Of a stretch of 64,000 bases of DNA, positions 53,346 through 62,434 are shown one piece after another. The translations under genes were made by a program, and so were the position numbers. The stretch comes from Spirulina sp034932185 (GTDB lineage: Bacteria; Cyanobacteriota; Cyanobacteriia; Cyanobacteriales; Spirulinaceae), in assembly GCF_034932185.1 (NCBI RefSeq), contig NZ_JAYGHW010000066.1:1-64000 (forward strand), written 5' to 3'. How positions within the stretch are numbered: position 1 is the first letter of the stretch; each line of letters begins with the position of its first letter. The notes beneath the pieces are model-generated. The model saw only the letters and a list, made by a program, of their open reading frames with translations. It had not been told where the DNA came from and made no database searches.

Positions 53346-53508
53346 AAAAGAGGATAGAGAAGAGAGGAGAGAGGAAAGTTGAATCTTCTCCCTCACTTCT
53401 CACTCCTCACTTCTCACTTCTCCCTCACTTCTCACTCCTCACTCCTCACTCCTCACTCCTCACTCCTCACTCCTCACTCCTCACTCCTCACTCCTCACTC
53501 CTCACTCC
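53346..53508 (+). repeat. Composite repeat copy 3: purine-rich head plus 11 perfect CTCACTC heptads
   Basis: The head AAAAGAGGATAGAGAAGAGA continues GGAGAGAGG (53346-53374). A degenerate CTCACTTCTCACTCC region follows, then eleven uninterrupted CTCACTC units (53431-53507) ending 1 nt before the sdhB stop codon. Slippage-prone. Confidence 0.9.
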
Positions 53509-54504
53509 CTACGGTTCCACCTGATGGCGTTGATAATCCTGCACAGCATTGATCAGCGATCGCACCTCCGCCGTCCCCTCCGAAGGCTCAAACGTAAAGG
53601 GAAATTTCCCCTTCGCCAACATCCGAAATCCCAAGGGTAAAATACTCACCAAACCCCGCACATCCTGAAAATAATTCCCCACCACCTGCAAGCCAAATTT
53701 CCGTTCATCCACCCAGCCCCCCGACTTCACTAAATCCACCAACACCTTACGATGACGCACCGGGCGGCTACTGTCTTGATCATGGCGGTCTAACACCGCG
53801 TGTTTAATTTTACTAATTTGATCTAGAGGAGCCACCTCCATCGGACAAACCGTATTGCACTGATAACAGCGGGTACAGCCCCAAACCCCATCTAAGCTGT
53901 TATATTGTTCAATCCGTTCCTCTGTGCGGGTGTCGCGATTATCCGTAATGAGGCGGTTGGCTTTGGCCAAAGCATGGGGGCCGAGGAAATCCGGGTTAAA
54001 GGCCTTACTATTACAGTCGGAATAACAGGCCCCACAGAGAATACAATTGCCCATCTGATCGAGGCGCGATCGCTCCTCTGGGGTTTGTAAAAATTCCCGT
54101 TCCGGCACCGCTCGCCCTTGGGTACTCACATAGGGATCCACCGCTTCGAGATCATCCCAAAACTGCGCCATATCTACGACTAAATCCCGCACCACCGGCA
54201 AATTTCCTAAGGGCGCAATGGTGATCACCGGGGGGCGATCGCTCCCCACCGGATGAAAGCGAGTCACCTCCTGAGCAATATTTTCTTTGCAGGCCAGGGT
54301 GGCACGGCCATTAATCCGCATCGCACAACTCCCGCAAATTGTATTGCGGCAATTTTTCCGAAAAGTGAGGGAGCCATCCACCTCCCACTTGATCCGATTT
54401 AAACAGTCGAGAATCGTCTCCCCTGGTTCGACAGTCAGTCGATATTCTTGGGAGTAAGGGTTGCCTTGGGGCTGTTGGCGGAGAACTTGAAAAGTAACAT
54501 CCAT
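53509..54504 (-). CDS. sdhB: Succinate dehydrogenase iron-sulfur subunit
   Basis: A 331-residue SdhB/FrdB protein. The N-terminal 2Fe-2S site is in CRNTICGSCAMRI plus LACKE. The 4Fe-4S site is in CILCGACYSDC, and the 3Fe-4S site in CTRCYQCNTVCPMEV. It transfers electrons from the flavoprotein to the thylakoid quinone pool. The cyanobacterial enzyme is longer than the proteobacterial form, as here. The sdhA gene is not adjacent. Its 3' end abuts an 11-copy heptad tract. Confidence 0.93.
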   Translation of the reverse strand: MDVTFQVLRQQPQGNPYSQEYRLTVEPGETILDCLNRIKWEVDGSLTFRKNCRNTICGSCAMRINGRATLACKENIAQEVTRFHPVGSDRPPVITIAPLGNLPVVRDLVVDMAQFWDDLEAVDPYVSTQGRAVPEREFLQTPEERSRLDQMGNCILCGACYSDCNSKAFNPDFLGPHALAKANRLITDNRDTRTEERIEQYNSLDGVWGCTRCYQCNTVCPMEVAPLDQISKIKHAVLDRHDQDSSRPVRHRKVLVDLVKSGGWVDERKFGLQVVGNYFQDVRGLVSILPLGFRMLAKGKFPFTFEPSEGTAEVRSLINAVQDYQRHQVEP

Positions 54505-55022
54505 AGGGGTTAGAGGGGTGAGGACTGGCGGCGGCTCAGATCAAAAATAGCAACCTGATCGTATCCCTGAACCGAGGTGAAGGGCAAAACCCACACTAAA
54601 AATTTTGGTTTTTGGGTTGCTGATCGCGCATTTTAAGGATCGCGACAATATCTGGATTTTATCCCAATCGGGCAATGGAGATCCGCAATTTCTCCAGTTC
54701 AGGGAAAGTTTCAACCACCCTTGAAATTCTCTGGCCGGTGATCCCCAAGGCATTTTTCACCCCGTCATAAAGATCAGCAATTTTCTTGATCTCTAGGGCC
54801 TCAGGGTATTACAGCAAAAATTGACAAACCCTAGATTCGCAGTTCCCACGACTGATTTTTGATCTCATCCCTCAGTTCTCGATCGCCCTCTAAAGATTTT
54901 TTCAAAAAAATTTTCAAAAAATGTCACAACCCTGAAGTTTAGCGATATAGTTCTTAGTATGACCAAATTTATGCAGTCATCCCTACGGAAATCTCAACCC
55001 TATAAGGAGGTCTATTAAAAAG
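54505..55022. other. 518-nt intergenic region upstream of cyAbrB
   Basis: On the minus strand, 54659-54808 is an open frame without start codon (LEIKKIADLYDGVKNALG to RISIARLG-stop) with protein-like composition, perhaps a decayed gene end. Upstream of cyAbrB, CTGAAG (54932-54937) and TAGTAT (54955-54960) with 17 nt between them are a possible promoter. A perfect AAGGAGGT (55004-55011) precedes the ATG by 11 nt. Confidence 0.45.
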
Positions 55023-55412
55023 ATGTCTGATACTAAGCTGACTGGCAAAGCGCTCCTTCAAAAAGTAAAGGAGTTAGCTGAACTGCCTCGCCGTGAGACA
55101 GCAAAGCAATGCGGCTACTACACCCGTAGCAAAAGTGGTGGCGCACGGGTGAACTTGACTGAATTTTACGATGCAGTTTTGGCGGCAAAAGGCGTTGCTT
55201 TAGACCCAGATGGTGCCAAAGATGGCCGGGGTCGTGAACCGACCTATCGCGTCAGTGTCCATAAAAATGGTCAAATTGTCATCGGCTCTACCTATACCAA
55301 CGCCATGGGTTTACACCCCGGTGATGAATTTGAAATCAAGCTCGGTTATAAGCATATCAAGCTGAACAAGCTCGATGAAAATGGCTTGGCTTCTGGTAAC
55401 GACGATAACTAA
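55023..55412 (+). CDS. cyAbrB-family transcriptional regulator
   Basis: A 129-residue cyanobacterial AbrB-like protein. Its layout is cyanobacterium-specific: an N-terminal basic helical segment (LTGKALLQKVKELAELPRRE, GYYTRSKSGG) and a C-terminal AbrB-like swapped-hairpin DNA-binding domain (PTYRVSVHKNGQIVIGSTYT, GLHPGDEFEIKLGYKHIKL). Such proteins are abundant global regulators of carbon and nitrogen metabolism. A perfect Shine-Dalgarno (AAGGAGGT) fits high expression. Confidence 0.92.
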   Translation: MSDTKLTGKALLQKVKELAELPRRETAKQCGYYTRSKSGGARVNLTEFYDAVLAAKGVALDPDGAKDGRGREPTYRVSVHKNGQIVIGSTYTNAMGLHPGDEFEIKLGYKHIKLNKLDENGLASGNDDN

Positions 55413-55584
55413 CAATCCTCGAGGGGGGGATTTTTTCCCCCATCAATCCACGGGTGGATACTGCATTACAGATCCTTAATTTAGGGATCTTGTCTAGGGC
55501 GTATTTCAGTCGATACAACAGGATTAATGTTGATATGGGGTGATTTTTACCAATAGAAATCACCTCGCTTTTTCATGTCAATTG

Positions 55585-55614
55585 ATATTGCTCAGGGCAT
55601 CCCCTGAGCAATAT
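55585..55614 (+). terminator. Hairpin downstream of cyAbrB
   Basis: Perfect 12-bp stem ATATTGCTCAGG / CCTGAGCAATAT with a 6-nt loop, 170 nt after the cyAbrB stop. It is followed by TCTCTTT rather than a clean T-tract, so it is a weak intrinsic terminator or a processing structure. Confidence 0.45.
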
Positions 55615-55883
55615 TCTCTTTCCGATTGCTGGGTGCATCCCGGCTTGGACAATCTACCCCACCCTGCGGGCAGCCGCTTCGCGTCTACATCCCCCCTGCC
55701 CCTTCTTCTCCCACAAGGGGCGAAGGGGAACCAGATTCAAAGTCCCTCTCTCTCCCTGGGGATTGAGGGTGAGGGGGGAAAAGTGGGATGTTCCCCGATT
55801 GCCTCCTGATGGGGCGGCGATCGCCCCTAGCGGCTCTGCACTGAGAACCTTTTATGGAGTAGGAATGTCGGCTCTATGGCCAC

Positions 55884-55912
55884 AAAAAAGCCCTGATCCC
55901 CATTGGATCAGG
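55884..55912 (-). terminator. Intrinsic terminator of the thrC / CysO-like unit
   Basis: Read on the minus strand: CCTGATCC, loop AATGG, GGATCAGG, then GC and TTTTTT. An 8-bp stem with a T-run, about 95 nt after the CysO-like stop. Confidence 0.75.
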
Positions 55913-56006
55913 ACTAGCAATTTAACCGTTGAATCCTGTGGGGGGGGATGGATGCGCTGACGCGAATCGGTGCGCTCACGCTCTGGGTCTCCCCCCACAA
56001 GCTTTG

Positions 56007-56282
56007 TTAGCCGCCAGCGACTGCCGGGACAATACTCACCTCATCGCCATCGCTGAGGGGGGTTTCAGGCCCATCCAGAAACCGAATATCTTCGCTATTG
56101 ACGTAGAGGTTCAAAAAGCGGCGGGGTTTACCGGATTCATCACAGATGCGGGCTTTAATACCGGGGCAAGCGGTTTCGAGTTGATCAATCATTTCATTGA
56201 TCGTTGTACCCGTGGTTTCAATCACCGCTTGATTGTTGGTGAACTTCTGCAAGGGGGTAGGAACAAGGACTTTAATCGCCAT
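56007..56282 (-). CDS. CysO-like ubiquitin-fold sulfur carrier (MoaD/ThiS family)
   Basis: A 91-residue beta-grasp protein ending in the diglycine AVAGG used for C-terminal thiocarboxylation. The segments FLNLYVNSEDIRFLDG and LSDGDEVSIVPAVAGG closely follow actinobacterial CysO, which donates sulfur for cysteine synthesis with CysM. It lies 115 nt downstream of thrC in the same direction. A thiocarboxylate-based sulfur role is inferred. Confidence 0.85.
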   Translation of the reverse strand: MAIKVLVPTPLQKFTNNQAVIETTGTTINEMIDQLETACPGIKARICDESGKPRRFLNLYVNSEDIRFLDGPETPLSDGDEVSIVPAVAGG

Positions 56283-56309
56283 AGTGTAGTTTGAGAAAGA
56301 ACAGGAATG

Positions 56310-56373
56310 GACGTGATCCCCCCCTGCCCCCCTTAAAAAAGGGGGGGAGAGGGTCGGCTTAAAAAGGGGGGAT
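56310..56373. repeat. CCCCC-TTAAAAA-GGGGG inverted-repeat element
   Basis: GTGATCCCCCCCTGCCCCCC, TTAAAAAAGGGGGGG and a second TTAAAAAGGGGGGAT. It is related to the 30132-30210 element and separates thrC from the CysO-like gene. Confidence 0.65.
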
Positions 56374-56397
56374 GGTTGGTAGGGGATCGAGGGGCAA

Positions 56398-57696
56398 TTA
56401 GACTAAAACTTGCTGCCAATCGAGGCGATCCAAGGTTTGGGCCCGCTCCCATGCCCGCTCGAAGCTGTCTAATTTGGCTTCGATGGTGAGGGGTTCGGAG
56501 ATGTAGCCTTGGATGGCTTCTTGGGTTTTCAGTCCGTTGCCGGTGATGTAAACCACGGTGGTTTCATCGGGGCTGATTTTGCCCGCTTCGACGAGTTTTT
56601 TGAGGACGGCGATGGTCGTACCGCCAGCGGTTTCGGTGAAGATGCCTTCGGTTTCGGCTAAGAGCTTGATCCCTTCGATGATTTCGGCATCGGTGGCGGA
56701 TTCAATGTGGCCGTTGGTTTCGTTGGCTTGCTCGACGGCGTAGACCCCATCAGCAGGGTTGCCGATCGCAATGGATTTGGCAACGGTGTTGGGTTTGACG
56801 GGATCAATGAAATCGCGACCGGATTTAAAGGCTTGGGCCACGGGGGAGCAACCTTCCGCTTGTGCGCCGCTATAGCGCACCGGCTTGTCTTCCACTAAGC
56901 CGCATTTGACAAACTCTTCAAAGCCTTTGCGGATCTTGGTGTAGAGGGAGCCGGAGGCGATGGGGGCGACGATATGGTCGGGGAGTTGCCAGCCCAGTTG
57001 TTCCGCCACTTCAAACCCTAAGGTTTTAGAGCCTTCGGAATAGTAGGGGCGGAGGTTAATGTTGACAAAGCCCCAGCCGTAGGTGTTGGCCACTTCGGAA
57101 CAGAGCCGGTTTACTTGGTCATAATTGCCTTTCACCGCCATCACCGTGGGGTTATAGATCAGCGTCCCCAACACCTTCCCGGCTTCTAAATCAGCGGGAA
57201 TGAAAACGCAACATTCTAAACCGGCATGGGCAGCGATCGCCGCTGTCGAGTTGGCTAAATTGCCGGTGCTGGCACAGGAGACGGTGGAGAAACCCAGTTC
57301 CCGCGCTCGGGTCAGGGCAACGGAGACCACCCGGTCTTTAAAACTGAGGGTGGGCATATTCACCGCGTCGTTTTTGATGTAGAGGTTTTTCAAACCTAAG
57401 CGCCGCGCCAACCGGGTGGACTTCACCAAGGGGGTCATCCCCGTACCCACATCGATCACGTTATCCGTAGCCACGGGGAGAAACGCCCGATACCGCCAAA
57501 TGGAATGGGGGCCGGCGGCGATGGTTTCACGGGTGACGGTATCGCGGATCTTGTCGTAGTCGTAGACCACTTCCAAGGGGGCGAAGGTGTTTTCGCAAAT
57601 ATTAATGGGGAGCAGGTCGTAGGTGTAGTCCCCTTCTTTGGATTTGAGGTGGGTGAAGGTGGCGGATTCACTGCGTTTGGCGATCGCTTGTGTCAT
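56398..57696 (-). CDS. thrC: Threonine synthase
   Basis: Converts O-phosphohomoserine to threonine with PLP. The 432-residue protein has the PLP lysine in LSFKDRVVSVALTRA, CASTGNLANSTAAIAAHAGL (phosphate-binding), SGSLYTKIRKGFEEF and VVYITGNGLKTQEA. It is the longer plant/cyanobacterial type with an N-terminal extension (DYTYDLLPINICENTFAPLE). A CysO-like gene follows, possibly in one transcript. Confidence 0.95.
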   Translation of the reverse strand: MTQAIAKRSESATFTHLKSKEGDYTYDLLPINICENTFAPLEVVYDYDKIRDTVTRETIAAGPHSIWRYRAFLPVATDNVIDVGTGMTPLVKSTRLARRLGLKNLYIKNDAVNMPTLSFKDRVVSVALTRARELGFSTVSCASTGNLANSTAAIAAHAGLECCVFIPADLEAGKVLGTLIYNPTVMAVKGNYDQVNRLCSEVANTYGWGFVNINLRPYYSEGSKTLGFEVAEQLGWQLPDHIVAPIASGSLYTKIRKGFEEFVKCGLVEDKPVRYSGAQAEGCSPVAQAFKSGRDFIDPVKPNTVAKSIAIGNPADGVYAVEQANETNGHIESATDAEIIEGIKLLAETEGIFTETAGGTTIAVLKKLVEAGKISPDETTVVYITGNGLKTQEAIQGYISEPLTIEAKLDSFERAWERAQTLDRLDWQQVLV

Positions 57697-57874
57697 GTAA
57701 AACTTACTCTCAATTCAACGGTTGCCTGATAGTAACACGGGCAAAAATGCCGGTCAAACATACCCGATAAAATTTGTCGGGTATAGAAATTGAGGCAATA
57801 TTTGCCCAGGCTCTCCCAACTTGTTAACGTTGAGGGCAGAAAGCATTCTTAATCGCTGTGCTCCCCTGCCGCTG

Positions 57875-59386
57875 ATGATCCTGGAGACAATCCGCCCCGC
57901 TATGCCACGCCCTTGGTTTCGTCTTGCTTTAGGGGTAATTTTTTTGGGATGCCTGCTGCTACGCCTGTGGCGGTTGGAGCAGTTTAATACTCTTGTATTT
58001 GACGAAATCTACTATCCGGTTTTTGCCAATCGCTACCTAACCGGGGAATTTGTCTATAACTCCCATCCCCCCTTGAGCCAAATCCTGATCGCCGTGGGGA
58101 TGTGGTTAGCCAGTTGGTTGCCCGCTGAACCAGATACGATCAATGGGTTAACGGGAGCGATGCGCTCCACGTTTAGTTATCGTTGGTTGAATGCGATCGC
58201 CGGAGCCGCAATTCCCGTCGTCGGGGGCTTGATTGCCTATCACCTCAGCCAGCGGCGCAGTTTCGGGATCACTACTGCGCTGTTGCTCTCCCTCGATGGC
58301 CTGCTGTTGGTGGAATCCCGCTATGGTTTGAATAATATCTATTTGGTGTTGTTTGGCCTGTTGGGCCATTTGGCTTTGTTGCAAGGCTTGGGCGATCGCC
58401 CCCGCCCCACGGTAATCACCCGACGAGTACGCTGGTTCCGGGACTATCGGGGGGCCAAGTTTGCCCAGTTGCGGCGGTTGAGTGATTGGGTGAGCGATGG
58501 CCTCCGCTCCCGTCGCCCCCTTCAGCCGGAACAATATTTTATGTTGGCGGGGTTTTGGTTGGGCTGTGCCGCTGCGGTGAAATGGAATGGCTTAGGGTTT
58601 TTATTAGCCATTTATGGACTGTGGGCGATCGCCCACCTCCTCACCTGGATCGCCCCTCAAACCTTAGGCTTTCCCTGTAACCGTTTAGCCACCCTCACCC
58701 CCCTCAACATCGCCCTTTATTTTGGCCTGGTTCCCCTCCTCACCTATAGCCTCGCCTGGATCCCCCATCTGCTCCTCAATCCCCACCCCAACCTCTGGCA
58801 AGTTCATCGCCAGATCCTCGCCTTTCACCATGCCCTAGGCAGTGGCGCAGGCATACACCCCTATTGTTCCCCCTGGTTTAGTTGGCTCCTCATGTGGCGA
58901 CCCGTCGCCTATTTCTATGCCACCGCCCGCAATTTTAGCGAGACTGTCCCCGCCTATCCCACCCTCCCCCCGGAAGCGGTGCAGGTGGTCTATGATGTCC
59001 ATGGCATGGGGAATCCAATCCTCTGGTGGGGGGCAACGGCGGCGGTCGGCACGTTACTTTTGCGGGTATGGCAAGCTGACCCACAGGAACGGGGGATCAA
59101 CTTCTATCTCCTCTGTAGCTATGGGGCGAATCTGCTCCCCTGGGCCAATGTCAGCCGCTGCACATTTCTCTATCACTACATGGCGGCCTTGATTTTCGCC
59201 GTTCTTGCCCTCGCCTACGCTTGCGATCGCCTCTGTTGGCAAGGCCCCCTAACCCGGTGGCCATGGGGTATCGGTTTAATCACCCTCTGTGCAGTGGCCT
59301 TCTGGTTTTGGTCGCCCCTCTATCTAGGCTTACCCCTATCTCCCCAAAGCTATCAATTGCGGATGTGGTTTTCCCACTGGATTTGA
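57875..59386 (+). CDS. PMT/GT39-family dolichyl-phosphate-mannose-type transferase
   Basis: A ~503-residue polytopic membrane protein of the GT-C superfamily. The first loop has the catalytic acidic pair in VFDEIYYPVFANRY, followed by FVYNSHPPLSQ, typical of protein O-mannosyltransferases. Later come EQYFMLAGFWLGCAAAVKWNG and the C-terminal loop VYDVHGMGNPILWW. It may glycosylate exported proteins or lipids using a polyprenyl-phosphate sugar. The start is uncertain: ATG 57875, ATG 57902 or TTG 57821. It is convergent with ctpA, with 3 nt between stops. Confidence 0.88.
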   Translation: MILETIRPAMPRPWFRLALGVIFLGCLLLRLWRLEQFNTLVFDEIYYPVFANRYLTGEFVYNSHPPLSQILIAVGMWLASWLPAEPDTINGLTGAMRSTFSYRWLNAIAGAAIPVVGGLIAYHLSQRRSFGITTALLLSLDGLLLVESRYGLNNIYLVLFGLLGHLALLQGLGDRPRPTVITRRVRWFRDYRGAKFAQLRRLSDWVSDGLRSRRPLQPEQYFMLAGFWLGCAAAVKWNGLGFLLAIYGLWAIAHLLTWIAPQTLGFPCNRLATLTPLNIALYFGLVPLLTYSLAWIPHLLLNPHPNLWQVHRQILAFHHALGSGAGIHPYCSPWFSWLLMWRPVAYFYATARNFSETVPAYPTLPPEAVQVVYDVHGMGNPILWWGATAAVGTLLLRVWQADPQERGINFYLLCSYGANLLPWANVSRCTFLYHYMAALIFAVLALAYACDRLCWQGPLTRWPWGIGLITLCAVAFWFWSPLYLGLPLSPQSYQLRMWFSHWI

Positions 59387-59389
59387 TGG

Positions 59390-60721
59390 CTATTGGGAGG
59401 GGCTGGTTTGGGCTTGAGGGGGCCGCGACACAGAGCCGGGCCGTCGGGCCGTCACCTGCTCCAGCACCACTGCCAACGACCGAGCAAATTGGGGATCTTC
59501 CACCGTACCAATGCGATCATTATTTAATTGCAGTTCTTCCCGTTGCTCATCACTGAGTTCGACAACAATATCCGGTTTAATTTTTTTATCCTTCGTAATG
59601 CTATTGCCGTTGGGGGTGCGATATTCAGCGATGGTAACGGCTAAACCTGACCCATCACTCAAGGGCCGCACCGATTGCACCAACCCTTTACCAAAACTAT
59701 CTGTCCCCACCAACGTAGCGCGGCGATTTTCCTGCAAGGCTGCTGAAACAATCTCGCTGGCACTAGCCGAACCCCCATCAATCATCACCACCAGGGGTTT
59801 ATTGGTGATGGCGGTATTGTTGGCCTCTTGCCGTTCCACTTCACCACGCCGGTCATGGGTGGAGACAATGCGGCCGCGATTGAGCCACATCCGCGCAATA
59901 TCAATACTGGCATTGAGTAGGCCGCCGGGATTGGAGCGCAGATCTAAAACGTAGCCCACCACAGCCCCCTCGCCTCGGATTGCTTCAAAGTCCCGCAATG
60001 CCTTGCGCATATCTTGGGTGGCGTTGGCGTTAAATTGGGTGAGGCGAATATAGGCGATATTTCCCGCTGGGGTGGATTCGACACGGGTGCGCACGGGATG
60101 AATTTCAATGCGATCGCGCCGGAGGGGGAATTCAATCTCCCGCTCTCCCCGGCGGATCGTCAGAATCACCTCCGTTCCCCGTTCCCCACGAATCAATTGC
60201 ACCGCATCATTAACATCCATCCCCAAGGTATCCACATCATCAATTTTCATGATGATGTCCTTGGCGAGAATCCCGGCATTAAAGGCGGGACTGTCATCAA
60301 TGGGGGAAATGACAATCAGGCGATCGCTCTCCTCATCCTTGGCGATCTGAATCCCCACCCCCGTTAGGGAACCGGAGGTATCAATCTGCATATCTTGAAA
60401 CTCTTTGGGATCCATGAAGCGAGTATAGGGATCATCCAAAGTTTTGAGCATCTCCCGCACCGCTTCGTAGGCATCGTCTTGGCTGGTGTAGGAGCGTTCG
60501 AGGTATTCGGTGCGGAGCGATCGCCAATCCTGCTGGTTAAACGTCCCATCCACATAATACCGATTAATGATCTGCCACACCTCATCCACTAACTCCTTCG
60601 GGCTAGTGCTTAAGCTCAAAATCTGTCCCTGGGATAAGTGCAGTCCGGCTCCAGTCACCGCCACCGTCGTTAACACAAAGGCGGTTGCGCCAAGGACAAG
60701 TCCACGTTTTGCGAATACCAT
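59390..60721 (-). CDS. ctpA: Carboxyl-terminal processing protease (S41)
   Basis: A 443-residue periplasmic/lumenal serine protease. N-terminal signal/anchor (LVLGATAFVLTTVAVTGAG), a PDZ domain (GSLTGVGIQIAKDEESDRLI, DDSPAFNAGILAKDIIMKID) and the S41 core with VLDLRSNPGGLL, catalytic Ser in DGGSASASEI and Lys in DSFGKGLVQ. Cyanobacteria have several Ctp paralogues; the one for D1 maturation is CtpA, and which paralogue this is cannot be decided here. Start ATG 60721; GTG 60727 is two codons earlier. Confidence 0.9.
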   Translation of the reverse strand: MVFAKRGLVLGATAFVLTTVAVTGAGLHLSQGQILSLSTSPKELVDEVWQIINRYYVDGTFNQQDWRSLRTEYLERSYTSQDDAYEAVREMLKTLDDPYTRFMDPKEFQDMQIDTSGSLTGVGIQIAKDEESDRLIVISPIDDSPAFNAGILAKDIIMKIDDVDTLGMDVNDAVQLIRGERGTEVILTIRRGEREIEFPLRRDRIEIHPVRTRVESTPAGNIAYIRLTQFNANATQDMRKALRDFEAIRGEGAVVGYVLDLRSNPGGLLNASIDIARMWLNRGRIVSTHDRRGEVERQEANNTAITNKPLVVMIDGGSASASEIVSAALQENRRATLVGTDSFGKGLVQSVRPLSDGSGLAVTIAEYRTPNGNSITKDKKIKPDIVVELSDEQREELQLNNDRIGTVEDPQFARSLAVVLEQVTARRPGSVSRPPQAQTSPSQ

Positions 60722-60817
60722 AAACACTCGTTGAGATGAGGAGTCACTTAACGCTACTCTAACACAGGATTTTACGAATGGCAGAAAGCCCTAATGCTGT
60801 TCATGGAACTTTCTTTG

Positions 60818-61009
60818 TCAAAAAAGCTCATCAGCAGTGCATTGTTTGCCATGACGGATGATCTGTTCCCCATCCTCGTTCAAAATAATGCATTCAGTAC
60901 CCTTCGACTGGCCTTTTCTCCATTCCACGAAAACCCAGACAGTCAGAGCCAACAGCACAATAATTGCCACTAATCCCAGTTCTTGTAAGCGACGCTCCCA
61001 ATCGGACAT
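60818..61009 (-). CDS. Small single-TM protein
   Basis: A 63-residue protein: WERRLQELGLVAIIVLLALTV gives one transmembrane helix, followed by a short charged tail with two cysteines (GTECIILNEDG, HGKQCTADEL). ATG 61009 is preferred (GGTGG 8 nt upstream); the frame is open to 61063. Unknown function; located upstream of ctpA in the same direction. Confidence 0.5.
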   Translation of the reverse strand: MSDWERRLQELGLVAIIVLLALTVWVFVEWRKGQSKGTECIILNEDGEQIIRHGKQCTADELF

Positions 61010-61228
61010 AAAAGATCCACCGTTGTTGACGCTGTTGTAGTAACAATTAAATGAATCATTCAAACATGAACGAGGATTCCTTCAAATTATAACAGGCTGG
61101 CGTGAGCCGTCAAAATCCTGTGTTTCATCCAGCATACAAATGTTCTTGTATGAATTTAATGGGGGCCCATGGGATGGTCAGCATCGATAGCAGCGATCGC
61201 CACAGCAGATCGTTGCAAAGATGAAACA

Positions 61229-62434
61229 TTACAGGGGAGAAAGACGGGCAATCCGGGCTTGATAGCGGCCAGATTGTAACGAATGGTCAGCTAACCATTG
61301 GCGATCGCCCGGACTATCGGCCAACCAGCGCTCAATCACATCGCCCCAACGTACCGGAACCTGGAGAAACTCCCAAGCCGCTTGACTGTTTTGTGAAAGG
61401 GATGTGTAGAGGGAGGGGGAAGTGATTAATGCTTGAGCGCAACGGGCGATCGCCTCTCCATCCCCCGCCGGAAAAATCATCGCACTTTCCCGATGTTGCA
61501 AAATCCCCTCAAACATCGGATGGTCTGAGGCAATAATCGGGGTTCGGGATAATAACGCTTGGTTAATCGTAAAGGGAAAACCTTCAGGGTAGTTGTGACG
61601 ACTGGAAATCAAAACCAAATCCGCTGCGGCCATCGCATCAATGACCTCAAAATTAGGAATGAGGCCGAGAAACGTAACCGCATCACTAATCCCCAAACTT
61701 GCCGCTTGCTGTTTAAATAAATCCAGATTCCCCTTTCCGGCAATTTTAAACTGAAGATTAATCCCCGCTTGGCGCAACTTTGCCACCGCATTAATCCCAT
61801 CCCCCACACCTTTTTCAGGAATCACAGAACCCACATAAAACATCGTCCAAGGCTGGGTTTCAGAACAAGGGGGAAAAGGCTTAGATTCACGATTTGACCA
61901 AGTTTGCGGCCAATCCCAAGGGATAATTTTAGCGGGGTTAACGCCAATTTTTTGTAAGCTGTAACTGGAGTTAATATTGTGATTAAATACCCATTCAATT
62001 TGAGGATGATTAAACAGTTGTGCTGTGCGCCAATTTTTTAACCGTTCCCGCCAAGTGTTTTGGTGATAGGAATTAGCCAAGGCCGCAATGGTGCGCAGAT
62101 CTTTTTGATGACTGGCCCAGCGCAGAATACTCATCATCGGCGCACGCACCATTAAATGGGTGGGCTTTTGGGCAGCAACCTTTGCCACTAATTCCCGATG
62201 TTGCTTGACGGGATCGGCTAAACCCGCTTCAATGACGCGACAACCATCGGGCAAGGTTTCTTCATGGGCTATTTCTGATTTACAGGTAAACACCGTTACT
62301 TGATGATGTTTACTCATCTCAGTAAAGCGCTCTACCATAAAGCTGTGACCGTGCCAGGTGGAGGGTTTGCCCGCTTGAATCCGATACCAGGCGTTGCGAT
62401 AGTCCCCCGCATATAACACCAACATGAAATGCAT
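61229..62434 (-). CDS. Glycosyltransferase family 4
   Basis: A 401-residue GT-B enzyme. The N-terminal domain carries YAGDYRNAWYRIQAGKPSTW. The donor domain has MFYVGSVIPEKGVGDGINAV, FKIAGKGNLD, VTFLGLIPNFEVIDAMAAAD and EGFPFTINQALLSRTPIIAS (EX7E-like). GGGAG lies 9 nt before the ATG. It lies 187 nt downstream of a sugar-nucleotide nucleotidyltransferase, so an envelope or exopolysaccharide role is likely. Confidence 0.88.
   Translation of the reverse strand: MHFMLVLYAGDYRNAWYRIQAGKPSTWHGHSFMVERFTEMSKHHQVTVFTCKSEIAHEETLPDGCRVIEAGLADPVKQHRELVAKVAAQKPTHLMVRAPMMSILRWASHQKDLRTIAALANSYHQNTWRERLKNWRTAQLFNHPQIEWVFNHNINSSYSLQKIGVNPAKIIPWDWPQTWSNRESKPFPPCSETQPWTMFYVGSVIPEKGVGDGINAVAKLRQAGINLQFKIAGKGNLDLFKQQAASLGISDAVTFLGLIPNFEVIDAMAAADLVLISSRHNYPEGFPFTINQALLSRTPIIASDHPMFEGILQHRESAMIFPAGDGEAIARCAQALITSPSLYTSLSQNSQAAWEFLQVPVRWGDVIERWLADSPGDRQWLADHSLQSGRYQARIARLSPL

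Larger units (their letters stand above)
55413..56006. other. 594-nt intergenic region between convergent cyAbrB and CysO-like gene
   Basis: I see no gene. It holds a 12-bp hairpin ATATTGCTCAGG / CCTGAGCAATAT (55585-55614) downstream of cyAbrB, low-information C/T-rich sequence with CTTCTTCTCCC, and a minus-strand terminator at 55884-55912. Confidence 0.6.

Noticed and set aside
53390..53508. ACTCCTCAC motif resembling the core of the Yfr1 small RNA
   Set aside because: It arises many times from the CTCACTC microsatellite, with no flanking hairpins or promoter of a Yfr1 gene.
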